DNA of 64,000 nucleotides, from assembly GCA_002706765.1 (NCBI GenBank), contig PAJV01000077.1:186001-250000 (forward strand). Reading direction: 5' to 3'. This DNA is from Gimesia sp. GTDB lineage: Bacteria > Planctomycetota > Planctomycetia > Planctomycetales > Planctomycetaceae. The position numbers and the translations under genes are program-made. The notes under the pieces are model-generated. The model made no database searches, had not been told where the DNA came from, and saw only the letters and a list, made by a program, of their open reading frames with translations. Shown one piece after another: positions 35,805 to 44,358 of this stretch (the stretch's first letter is position 1; each line of letters starts with the position of its first letter).

Positions 35805-36225
35805 ATTGACTGCTTCTCTGCTGATGAATTCGGAGTAATTTAAACGAGGTAAACAGGCAGAACGAAAAGGCAACGGTTATCGCAGGTAAAATCGTCGCCA
35901 GAATGCGGGGCGTGCCCATCACCAGGTGCACGGTATAAAGAAACAGACTGGTACTACAGACAACGATGACCGCAGGCAGCAAAACCTTTCTGAAGGGGTG
36001 ATGAAACCGGTGAAACAGTAACGTGACGGCGTGTACCATAAACAGGGTGATCAGAAAACTGGATGTGCCCTGCGTCAACCCCGCCACGATCCCTGACTGA
36101 GTCGAAGTCTGGGAATTGATGTGATATGCCCAGCCGCCCCACAGGAGAAACGCGAATATCGCCGACAGCCCATTGAAATAGCGCGACGTGCGAACGTACT
36201 GATCCATAAAAAACGCAATCCACAT
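35797..36225 (-). CDS. Small polytopic membrane protein in lipid operon
   Basis: 142 residues from ATG 36225 (a TTG at 36228 is alternative). Three or four hydrophobic helices (AFLLWGGWAYHI, SFLITLFMVHAVTLLF, VLLPAVIVVCSTSLFLYTV, PAITVAFSFCLFTSF), short loops with His, no motif recognised. Its stop overlaps the CDP-alcohol transferase start, so it belongs to that operon and may assist lipid synthesis or flipping (inference). Confidence 0.6.
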   Translation of the reverse strand: MWIAFFMDQYVRTSRYFNGLSAIFAFLLWGGWAYHINSQTSTQSGIVAGLTQGTSSFLITLFMVHAVTLLFHRFHHPFRKVLLPAVIVVCSTSLFLYTVHLVMGTPRILATILPAITVAFSFCLFTSFKLLRIHQQRSSQYE

Positions 36226-36476
36226 CAAGGAACCGAGAGATGAGATCTTCCATGATCCTGACCTAAGTGGATCTGACTGGAATGAGGTTCGTCCTCTGTG
36301 GAAGATATACTGGCATGATGGAATGAGTTAAGCAAGCATGAAAGGATCAGATTGCAGGCAGAATTACTGTGCTGCCTCCAGCCGGCGCTTTGATTCTGTA
36401 ATGGAGCTGATATGATCATGTTGAGCTGAGAGGTAAACAATTCATTCTGCATCTGAAAGCACAGGAATTCATATTC

Positions 36477-36782
36477 ATGTCCGACACCACACTGCCTCCG
36501 GAATCACGCCGGATCACGCCGAAATTTAATCTCGCTCTCTTTGCCTTTAATGCCCTGGCCGGGATCATCAAATTCAGTCTCGTCGCTAAAGTGGGCCTCG
36601 GCGGTCTGATGCTGACCTCTTTTCTCGATGTCGTGTTGACGATCTGCATACTGCTGCTCGTCGCCTGGTTTTTCAAAGAATTCTGGATCCGGCTGCTTTC
36701 CGATCTGTTTTCACTGCGGAAAATTGATTACCAGGAAGCCATCGCCATCGTGCTGGTATTGAGCATGTTGGGGCTGAGTTGA
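36477..36782 (+). CDS. Small two-helix membrane protein
   Basis: 101 residues, ATG start; AGGAA is about ten bases upstream. A polar N-terminal tail is followed by hydrophobic helices (LALFAFNALAGIIKFSLVA, TSFLDVVLTICILLLVAWFF) and a final hydrophobic stretch. No catalytic motif. Faces the lipid operon divergently. Function unknown. Confidence 0.6.
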   Translation: MSDTTLPPESRRITPKFNLALFAFNALAGIIKFSLVAKVGLGGLMLTSFLDVVLTICILLLVAWFFKEFWIRLLSDLFSLRKIDYQEAIAIVLVLSMLGLS

Positions 36783-36810
36783 GTTCCCAGTTTTTTCATC
36801 AATCACGCAC

Positions 36811-36978
36811 TCACTCAGACGACTCAAGAGTATCTCTTTTGACATCTGGTTCCGCTTCCAATAAGGCAATGCGTGCTTCCAGTGCTTTCACCTGAGTGGT
36901 GAGTTGATTGACTACCCCCACAGCGCCGGCCGCCATTGAAAATCCCATTATCGCAAACATCCAGCTAAAGCCTTCCAT
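36811..36978 (-). CDS. Tiny single-helix membrane protein
   Basis: 55 residues from ATG 36978, with AGGAG six bases upstream; a GTG at 37002 would add eight residues. One hydrophobic helix (FAIMGFSMAAGAVGVV) and a short coiled coil (TTQVKALEARIALLEAEP). Twenty-five bases after the 201-residue membrane protein gene on the same strand. Function unknown; the strong ribosome site supports translation. Confidence 0.65.
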   Translation of the reverse strand: MEGFSWMFAIMGFSMAAGAVGVVNQLTTQVKALEARIALLEAEPDVKRDTLESSE

Positions 36979-37003
36979 TTTATCTCCTGATTGAGCAAAC
37001 ACT

Positions 37004-37609
37004 TCAATTGAAGTCGAGATTAAAATAATTGACTAATATCAGCAGGACAGCAATCACGAAAGCAAAGGCGATCGCCAGACCGATGGGAGTTTGAAAAAAG
37101 GATTCCAATCCCACCTGGGCGGAATACACGGTCTGAAACTCGAACCGGTAATTATCCGCGACCACCGGGTCCCGACTGAAGGGAACTTCCACCAGTGCAT
37201 CGGAAAGCAGTTTGTCCTGATCCTGCAACCGGATACCGATAATATCGTGGATGCCAATCGGTTTCTTAAGTTTCCAGACCAGGCCTTCCGTGGCAGAAGT
37301 ATTGGGTTTGGCTCCCAGTTTGTAGCCAATGAGATCCTGCGTGATTATCAGCAGTTCGTAATCGGGCAATGCTTCTTTCTGTCTGATCAGCGGAATGTCA
37401 TGATCGCGGGGTTCCGCGGCGGCATCCAGGGCCGTGACTTTGACCTCTTTTAACCCTTCACTCTGCATGGCAGCGATGACCACACACGCCAGGACACTGC
37501 CGATGATCACCAGACAACATATCCAGCTGGTGATTTTCCAGGGAGAGACTGATGATTTCACTGCCTGCGGGTCTGGCTGCTGCGAATCGGATTCCGGTTC
37601 GTCTGTCAT
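37004..37609 (-). CDS. Bitopic membrane protein with extracytoplasmic domain
   Basis: 201 residues, ATG start. Polar N-terminus, a helix ITSWICCLVIIGSVLACVVI, a 110-residue soluble domain (residues ~55-165, with LLIITQDLIGYKLGAK) and a second helix GLAIAFAFVIAVLLILVNYF close to the C-terminus. Both ends cytoplasmic by topology. No family recognised. Paired with the tiny membrane protein downstream. Confidence 0.65.
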   Translation of the reverse strand: MTDEPESDSQQPDPQAVKSSVSPWKITSWICCLVIIGSVLACVVIAAMQSEGLKEVKVTALDAAAEPRDHDIPLIRQKEALPDYELLIITQDLIGYKLGAKPNTSATEGLVWKLKKPIGIHDIIGIRLQDQDKLLSDALVEVPFSRDPVVADNYRFEFQTVYSAQVGLESFFQTPIGLAIAFAFVIAVLLILVNYFNLDFN

Positions 37610-37659
37610 CTGATTTCACTTTATCATGTATTGATAGCTGACGATTTCACCAGTTCATC

Positions 37660-39105
37660 TTACCGGTCAAATTGGAACGAGTACAGATCACACTCCTGCA
37701 ATTCGAATTTCAGACGAACCGGCTGGCCGGCGAGTGCAGCCAGATCGGGGGTATTCTTCCAATGTACGACTCCGTCAATTTTGTCACCAATCACCGGTCG
37801 GCAGTCCTGCAGGGTGAAGCCGGGAATCGGGCTGCCACCCGGTTTCTGAACCTCGACTTTCAGACTGCCGGCAGCACTGGTGCTGAAGTTCAACTTCAAC
37901 TGACTGCCTGCAAAAATGAGCGGCTTCGTCAACAGGCTGCCCGGTTGCGAACCGGCGTTAACCGAGACGAATCCATCGGTTCGCAATACGTAACGATCAC
38001 CGCTGCGATGGTAGATCGACATTTCTGTGGGACCGGTGGGCAGGACATTTAATGCCACATAATTGGCACGATTCTTCCACTGCTGTGGATCAAGGCCGGG
38101 CCGGATGAACGCATGGGTGAAGAGTCGGTCATATTTTTGAGAACCGGCACGAGTGGTCATAAACAGGATGTCGGTCGCGTTGACGTCCTGCTGATTGTAC
38201 TCGGGTGCATCCCCGCGACCGGGTACAAAACGGGTAGGTAGAGCGATGTAAATATGAGGTGCCCGGAAGTAAGGATGAGTCTGGTTCGTATAAAGGTGCT
38301 CGCCCGGCCGATTGGGGTTGAGCGCAACCGGCTTAGTCCAGTGTTGAAAGTCCGGGCTCGTCGTGCGGCTGATGCTGCGTAAGCGTTCGGGATCGGTCCA
38401 CGTACGAAAATAGCAGACGTATTTCTGTTCCGCCTCAGACCAGAACGCGACATTGGCAGAATCAAAGGCGTGGCGCCACTCGGGCTGATAGGGAATCACT
38501 TCCCCCTGCTGCGTCCACTGAATCCCATCGGGCGAGACAAATGCGAACAGCCCCCGCCCCTGTTCTTTCAAACCCCGCTTATCTCCCGGTCCGGGATAGC
38601 CCGCCAGCGCCTTGTAACGTTCCGCAGGTTTCACGTCGGCGCGCGTGTCGAGAAAGGGTGTGAAGTTGGTCAGAAAGGGAGGCTGCTTTGCGAGAATCAC
38701 GTTGTTTGTTTTGGTGCCTGCCACTTCATGCAGGCCCAGTTCCGGGAACTCCCATTCGTGACCATCCTGACTGACGGCGTAATGCACGGTTTCACCCGGG
38801 TGCCCGGTATGTTTATCGCCCTGGTAATCCGGATCGGAGCCGCGCCACCAGGCCTGGAAGCGGTCTCCGTTTTTAATGACCGTGATCATGTGTCGCACGG
38901 GGAGAGGAGACCGGGGACGTGGTGCTTTGACAGGCTGATGCAGTTTCAATGTGACGTCATCAAGCTGGTCAATCAGCAGTCGGTCCACGAACAGTTCCCG
39001 GCGGGAACCAATGTCAACAGGCTCTGCAATGGCTTCGCTGCTCAAGACGCTCAGCAGTGCGAGAGTGATTAACTTCAGTGCATCACCAGAGGGATTCCGT
39101 TTCAT
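37660..39105 (-). CDS. Secreted glycosidase-like protein
   Basis: 481 residues from ATG 39105 (MKRNPSGDALKLIT), signal peptide ending SEAIAEP. The body resembles five-bladed propeller glycosidases: FVDRLLIDQLDD, repeated blades of the type GETVHYAVSQDGHEWEFP, GLFAFVSPDGIQWTQ, YVCYFRTWTDPERLRSISR and ISRTTSPDFQHWTKP. No catalytic pair is certain. The GntP transporter gene lies just upstream (24-base gap), so it may belong to a sugar-acid/oligosaccharide utilisation unit. Specific family not assigned. Confidence 0.7.
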   Translation of the reverse strand: MKRNPSGDALKLITLALLSVLSSEAIAEPVDIGSRRELFVDRLLIDQLDDVTLKLHQPVKAPRPRSPLPVRHMITVIKNGDRFQAWWRGSDPDYQGDKHTGHPGETVHYAVSQDGHEWEFPELGLHEVAGTKTNNVILAKQPPFLTNFTPFLDTRADVKPAERYKALAGYPGPGDKRGLKEQGRGLFAFVSPDGIQWTQQGEVIPYQPEWRHAFDSANVAFWSEAEQKYVCYFRTWTDPERLRSISRTTSPDFQHWTKPVALNPNRPGEHLYTNQTHPYFRAPHIYIALPTRFVPGRGDAPEYNQQDVNATDILFMTTRAGSQKYDRLFTHAFIRPGLDPQQWKNRANYVALNVLPTGPTEMSIYHRSGDRYVLRTDGFVSVNAGSQPGSLLTKPLIFAGSQLKLNFSTSAAGSLKVEVQKPGGSPIPGFTLQDCRPVIGDKIDGVVHWKNTPDLAALAGQPVRLKFELQECDLYSFQFDR

Positions 39106-39129
39106 AAAACACAAAGCCTTTCAAACACT

Positions 39130-40833
39130 TTAAGCCATCGGGAAAAACTGAACTCCCAGCAGAACAACGATCAAGCCGACAATGCCCATCAGCGCGGTCA
39201 TGGGGCTGATAAATTTCAGGGTTTCGCCCTCGGTCATGCCGCTCATTTTTCCGATGACCCAGAAACCGCTGTCATTCATCCAGGAGATCGGCTTGGAGCC
39301 GCAGCCGATAGCGAGTGCCAGGTAGACCGGATGAAAGCCGAGTGTCGTGGATTCGGCAATGCCCCCCAGAATCCCGACGGTGGTGATCATGGCGACCGTC
39401 GATGAGCCCTGGGCAGTGCGGATGGCGGTAGTGATCAGAAACGCCAGCGTGACCAGCATCAATGGAGAGACCTGCGGCAGAGATTCGATCAGGAAACTGA
39501 CACCGGTCTGCTGCAGTACGCTGCCGAATGCACCTCCTGCTGCGGTGATCAGGATGATCACGCCCCCTGTGTACAGCGCTGTCTGGATCGATTCCGACAG
39601 TGCTGCCAGTGAGGATTTTTTCTGGCGGATGAGGGTCCAGAGTGCGATGACCGTGGCAATACCCAACGCGATATTTTTGTTTCCCAGCGTGGTAATCAGG
39701 TTTTGTGACTGCTCCGAAAGCTGGCTGCTGATCGTTTTAAATTTGAGCAGGGTTGAGCCGGCGATGAGAATGACGGGGAGCAGAATTGGTAACAGCGATA
39801 ACCAGAGCGGCGGCAGATCTTCCATTTTTGTGTTCGCGAGTTTCTGCAGATCTTCCTGGGTGACATCGGCTGAGTCACGAAAGGGGAGTTCAAAGTGTTT
39901 ATTAATCAACGTGGCGTAACCGAGTCCACACAGAGCGGTGATGCTGCCGACAATCAGGCCGCCCATCATCATCGTGGCGATATCGACATTCAACTGCTCA
40001 GCAACGAACAGGGGACCCGGAGTTGGCGGAACGAGGGAATGGGCCATCGTGCCCCCGGTGACAATCGCGAGCACGTACAGCAGGTAGTTCTTACCGGTGC
40101 GGATCCGCATCGCTTTTCCCAGCGGAATGAGCAGGTAGAAGACCGTATCAAAGAAGACGGGAATCGCCAGCAAAAAACCACTGGCCATGAAAGCGACGGG
40201 CGCCAGCTTCTCGCCGACAAACTGAATGGCGGAGCGGACAATGCGTTCGGCGGCACCACTTTCGAGCAGACACATGCCGATGATGGCGGCGAGTGCAATC
40301 AGAATACCGATCTTGGCGCAGGTCGAGCCAAAGCCGGCAGCCACGCGTTCGCCCACGGATTGTCTGCCTTCCGCGATTGCTGAGTTGTAATGCGTGGGTG
40401 TGATGGCAAAGTCGTCCAGGCGGATCGGGCGGCTGGCACTGTCATCGCGGACACTCAGTTCGGCAATAATGATGCGTTTGTTGTCTTGAGAGAACCGGGC
40501 GGTGACCCGCTGGACTTCGGTCTGGGCAATGGGAATCAGGGGGAAGCGGGGTTGTTCGGTCCCCATGATCATCAGCATCATGCCGGGCTGCAGGCTGCCC
40601 GTTTTCTCGACCTGGAGGATCAGACTGCGATTGTCTTCGCTGACCTCGAGGATTTTAAAACTGTTCTTTCTAAGTGCCGTCTCTTCAATCTGTTGTACGG
40701 GCGTCAGCACGCCTACACAGAGGGCACCTGCCAGCAAAGCCAGAAAGGCATGCAGACGAAAAAACAGGACGCCACCAATCACGATGGCTACCCCGGATAA
40801 AATGACAATAATGACCCAAGCGCTCAGTTCCAT
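39130..40833 (-). CDS. GntP-family transporter with soluble insertion
   Basis: 567 residues, ATG start. Gluconate:H+ symporter-like membrane protein with about twelve helices (VIIVILSGVAIVIGGVLFF; GMCLLESGAAERIV; GGTMAHSLVPPTPGPLFVAE; GKMSGMTEGETLKFISPMTA). Between the second helix and the usual third lies an extra ~100-residue beta-rich soluble segment (about residues 48-155: ILEVSEDNRSLILQVEKTG, PGMMLMIMGTEQP, RIIIAELSVRDD) not present in E. coli GntP. Substrate unknown: sugar acids are typical. Likely co-transcribed with the glycosidase-like gene. Confidence 0.88.
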   Translation of the reverse strand: MELSAWVIIVILSGVAIVIGGVLFFRLHAFLALLAGALCVGVLTPVQQIEETALRKNSFKILEVSEDNRSLILQVEKTGSLQPGMMLMIMGTEQPRFPLIPIAQTEVQRVTARFSQDNKRIIIAELSVRDDSASRPIRLDDFAITPTHYNSAIAEGRQSVGERVAAGFGSTCAKIGILIALAAIIGMCLLESGAAERIVRSAIQFVGEKLAPVAFMASGFLLAIPVFFDTVFYLLIPLGKAMRIRTGKNYLLYVLAIVTGGTMAHSLVPPTPGPLFVAEQLNVDIATMMMGGLIVGSITALCGLGYATLINKHFELPFRDSADVTQEDLQKLANTKMEDLPPLWLSLLPILLPVILIAGSTLLKFKTISSQLSEQSQNLITTLGNKNIALGIATVIALWTLIRQKKSSLAALSESIQTALYTGGVIILITAAGGAFGSVLQQTGVSFLIESLPQVSPLMLVTLAFLITTAIRTAQGSSTVAMITTVGILGGIAESTTLGFHPVYLALAIGCGSKPISWMNDSGFWVIGKMSGMTEGETLKFISPMTALMGIVGLIVVLLGVQFFPMA

Positions 40834-41108
40834 TATTCAACCAGTCCGGATTTTAGTACAGATTCGATTACTTCAGATTAATTTACGAAAATCACCTTTT
40901 TCTCGACACATTCAAAGTTAAGAAGGGTTTAATAGCCAGTGTCCCTGATTGCAGTCATCTCACCCGGTCGCAGCGGATCGAAACGTTCGACCTGGATGAA
41001 ATGGCTGATAAACTGGATGCATTCTGGAAGTCAGCAGCTTTTGACTCACTCTGACTCCTGATCGAAAACAGGAACCATTTCCCCGGCTTTTTTTACAGGT
41101 CAAACGCC
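40834..41108. other. Intergenic region with protein-like remnant
   Basis: A frame ending in a TGA at 41052-41054 and open from about 40900 encodes RIETFDLDEMADKLDAFWKS and similar, which reads like a protein C-terminus but lacks a start and an RBS. It may be a decayed gene fragment. Nothing else is clear. Confidence 0.3.
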
Positions 41109-42977
41109 ATGATGAGTTTTACCCGAAAGCGAACGATTCAGACTGCCTGCCTGTTTCTCGTAACACTGTCCGTTCCATTATGCCAGTCTGCGTCATTCGC
41201 AGCAACAAAGAGTGCTGATCAAACGGACAAACGGCAGAGAGTCGACGCCGTTACCATGGCAGAAAAGATCGATCAACTGCTGGAAGCGGAACTCAAAAAA
41301 GCGAATATCACGCCGGCTCCCCTGGCGAATGACGAAGACTTTCTGCGTCGTATCACCTTCGACCTGGCGGGCCGCAAGCCTTCGACTTCGGAAGTCATTC
41401 TGTTCGGCCTGGACGGGAGCCCCGGCAAACGACGGGCCGTGATTGATGATCTGTTGAAATCAGACGAGTACGGTGTGAACTGGGCCCGCTACTGGCGGGA
41501 TGTGATTTACCTGCGGGCCACCGATGCCCGGTCACGGATTAACCAGAATGAATTCGAAGAGTGGATGACAACCCAGCTCAATCAGAATAAGAGCTGGGAT
41601 CAGATTACCACAGACCTGCTGACCGCCACCGGCGATGTCCGCGAAAATGGGAATACGGCACTCATCTTTGCCCATCAGGGCGATCCGGCTGAACTGGCGG
41701 CGGAAACCTCGCGGATCTTCCTGGGAATTCAGATTCAATGTGCGAACTGCCACGACCATCCCACGGACAAATGGAAACGGAACAGCTTCCACGAGCTGGC
41801 CGCCTTTTTCCCACGCGTGCGGGTTCGCCCGGTCCGCGATGCCACGCCACGTACGTTTGAAGTGGTTTCCATGGATCGGGGTACCGACGGCAATCAGTAT
41901 GCTCAACGGATGAAGATGCTGCAGGACCCGAGCATGCTGTTTCGTTTGTATGATAAGAACCGTGACGGGAAGCTGACCGAACAGGAAGTGCAGCGCACCC
42001 GCATGGCCCGCGGTTTTGAACAGATGGTTGCCCGGGGGGATAAAGATGGTGACAAGGCGCTGACGGCGGAAGAAATTAAAGGCATCCCGGCTCCCGAAAA
42101 CATGCAGCGGTTCATGACCGAATACCACATGCCCGATTTAAATGATCCGACTTCAATGGGCAAAGTCGTGCAGCCGGTGCTGTTTGTCGGCACCAAAGCC
42201 CCTGAAGGGCTGGACGACATCGAACGGCGTGAGACACTCTCGAAATTTTTAACGACGCCTTCCAATGTCTGGTTCTCACGGGCGATCGTCAATCGACTCT
42301 GGGCAGAAATGCTGGGAGAAGGCTTCTATACGCCCATCGATGACATCGGCCCGGAACGCAGTGCCGTCTACCCCGAAGTTCTGAATACGCTGTCAGAAGG
42401 TTTTACAGCCAGTGGCTACGATCTGAAATGGCTCTGCAAAACGATCACCAACACACGTGCCTACCAGCGTGAAATGCAGAAAAAAACCGAGCAACAGCAT
42501 ACGCCGTTCGCAGCCCAATCTCCTACACGGCTGCGGGGAGATCAGATCTTCACAGCGATCACCCAGGTGTTCGGCGTTGATGAACTGCAGACCAACCGGA
42601 ATATCGGCAACAGGCGCTACCAGGCCAGCCGTTCCGCCCGCGGGCAGTTCAGCTCACTGTTTACTTACGATCCTTCCACTTCGCAAGATGAGATCACAGG
42701 TGATGTCCCGCAGGCATTGTTCATGATGAATTCGAAAACCCTGAACGAGATGCTGGGAACCGATCGGAATACGAAACTGGCCCAGATTGCCAGGGACTTT
42801 AAAGACGACAATGATGCGATCCAGGAACTGTATCTGCTGACACTCTCACGCGTGCCCGGCAAGGCAGAATTAGAAATCTGTCAGAACTACATTCAGGAAG
42901 CAGGCAACCGGAATGACGCGCTCGAGGATCTGATGTGGAGTCTGTTAAATTCCAGTGAGTTTATCACCAAACGCTGA
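41109..42977 (+). CDS. DUF1549/DUF1553 secreted protein with EF-hand insertion
   Basis: 622 residues, signal peptide. Contains the planctomycete DUF1549 part (DFLRRITFDLAGRKPS, YGVNWARYWRDVIYLRA, CANCHDHPTDKW with a CxxCH haem-like motif) and the DUF1553 part (RAIVNRLWAEMLGEGFY, PTRLRGDQIFTAITQ, FMMNSKTLNEML). Between them, two EF-hand loops: DKNRDGKLTEQE (residues 282-293) and DKDGDKALTAEE (311-322), an embedded Ca-binding pair. Periplasmic. The DUF1501 gene follows after 71 bases; such pairs are a planctomycete hallmark of unknown chemistry. A second ATG at 41112 is equally possible. Confidence 0.9.
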   Translation: MMSFTRKRTIQTACLFLVTLSVPLCQSASFAATKSADQTDKRQRVDAVTMAEKIDQLLEAELKKANITPAPLANDEDFLRRITFDLAGRKPSTSEVILFGLDGSPGKRRAVIDDLLKSDEYGVNWARYWRDVIYLRATDARSRINQNEFEEWMTTQLNQNKSWDQITTDLLTATGDVRENGNTALIFAHQGDPAELAAETSRIFLGIQIQCANCHDHPTDKWKRNSFHELAAFFPRVRVRPVRDATPRTFEVVSMDRGTDGNQYAQRMKMLQDPSMLFRLYDKNRDGKLTEQEVQRTRMARGFEQMVARGDKDGDKALTAEEIKGIPAPENMQRFMTEYHMPDLNDPTSMGKVVQPVLFVGTKAPEGLDDIERRETLSKFLTTPSNVWFSRAIVNRLWAEMLGEGFYTPIDDIGPERSAVYPEVLNTLSEGFTASGYDLKWLCKTITNTRAYQREMQKKTEQQHTPFAAQSPTRLRGDQIFTAITQVFGVDELQTNRNIGNRRYQASRSARGQFSSLFTYDPSTSQDEITGDVPQALFMMNSKTLNEMLGTDRNTKLAQIARDFKDDNDAIQELYLLTLSRVPGKAELEICQNYIQEAGNRNDALEDLMWSLLNSSEFITKR

Positions 42978-43048
42978 ACGATTCCCGACAGGCGTTTTGT
43001 AACCAGTATACTTTTCAATCAATTCCCCCTCAGTATGAGGAGTTCGTT

Positions 43049-44329
43049 ATGAGTCTTTATCACCATCAGCAGGTTCAGGCAGTCCGGGGCGGTTTTTCGC
43101 GTCGCAGCTTTCTCCGCAACGTTTCCATGGGAGCACTGGCGGCAGGCACACTGAGTTTTCACGATCTGATGAGTGTCTCCGCCGAAGAGCTCCGCAAACA
43201 GGGGCGTGCGATGATCCTGTTATGGATGTCCGGTGGCCCCAGTCAGTTTGAGACGTTTGATCCAAAGCCGAACACGTCAAGCGCCGGTGACAAACAGGCG
43301 ATCAAAACCGCGGTTTCCGGCATTGAGATTGCCGAAGACTGGATCAACACGGCAAAGGTCATGCAGGATATCGCGCTGATTCGTTCCATGACCAATAAAG
43401 AAGGCAACCATCAGCGGGCCACCTACCAGATGCATACGGGTTATGCCCCTTCCGGAAGTGTCAAACATCCGAGCCTGGGTTCGAACATTACCCGCGAAAT
43501 CGGCGACCGCGAACTGGATATCCCTTCCATCGTCTCTGTCGGAGCAACCGAAGGGGCCGGGTTCCTGGGAGTGGATTATGAACCGTTCAATATTAACAAC
43601 CCGGGGAATATTCCCGACAATGTCGCAGCCACCGTGACCGACAAACGTTATCAGAAACGCCTGGGCCTGCTGGGTCGGCTGGATACCGAATTCGCCAGTC
43701 GCGGCGGTGAAGTGGTTGTGAAAAATCACAAAAAGATTTACGACAAGGCTGCTTCGCTGGTAATGAGCCCGCAAACCAAAGTGTTTGACTTGAGCGAGGA
43801 ATCGGCAGAACTGCGTCGCGCATATGGTGAGAACAACTTCGGTAAAGGTTGCCTGCTGGCAAGACGACTGGTGGAAGCGGGTTCCACGTTTATCGAAGTC
43901 CGTTCGAATGGCTGGGATAATCACGCTGATATCTCGGAAACCCTTTCTCCGCGTGCCCGGGAAGTGGATACCGGGATGGCTGCTTTAATTTCCGATCTGA
44001 AACAGCGGGGCATGCTGGATAAAACCCTGGTCGTCTGGATGGGTGAATTCGGCAGAACTCCGAAAATCAATGCTCGCGCCGGTCGCGACCATTACCCGCG
44101 TGTCTTCTCAGCCGCTCTAGCAGGTGGTGGCGTCAAAGGAGGACAGGTCATCGGATCTTCCACCAAAGACGGTTCCGCTGTCCAGGACCGACCGGTCGAA
44201 GTGACCGACCTGTTCTGCTCGATCTGTCAGTCCTTACAGGTTGAACCGCGCAAAGAAAACATGAGTCCGCTGGGACGTCCGATGAAAATCGTGGACGGCG
44301 GGAAAGTCGTCAGCGAACTCTTTTCCTGA
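43049..44329 (+). CDS. DUF1501 family protein, Tat-exported, paired with DUF1549
   Basis: 426 residues, ATG with AGGAG seven bases upstream. Twin-arginine motif SRRSFLRNVSMGALAAG. DUF1501 motifs: MILLWMSGGPSQFETFDPKP, RSMTNKEGNHQRATYQMHTG, CLLARRLVEAGSTFIEV, VVWMGEFGRTPKI and GRDHYPRVFSAALAGGG. Partner of the CxxCH/EF-hand protein just upstream. Same superfamily as the 17.3-kb gene, but this one lies in the canonical tandem. Confidence 0.93.
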   Translation: MSLYHHQQVQAVRGGFSRRSFLRNVSMGALAAGTLSFHDLMSVSAEELRKQGRAMILLWMSGGPSQFETFDPKPNTSSAGDKQAIKTAVSGIEIAEDWINTAKVMQDIALIRSMTNKEGNHQRATYQMHTGYAPSGSVKHPSLGSNITREIGDRELDIPSIVSVGATEGAGFLGVDYEPFNINNPGNIPDNVAATVTDKRYQKRLGLLGRLDTEFASRGGEVVVKNHKKIYDKAASLVMSPQTKVFDLSEESAELRRAYGENNFGKGCLLARRLVEAGSTFIEVRSNGWDNHADISETLSPRAREVDTGMAALISDLKQRGMLDKTLVVWMGEFGRTPKINARAGRDHYPRVFSAALAGGGVKGGQVIGSSTKDGSAVQDRPVEVTDLFCSICQSLQVEPRKENMSPLGRPMKIVDGGKVVSELFS

Positions 44330-44358
44330 ACTTCATTACGGAATCTCTCAGTCCAGGC

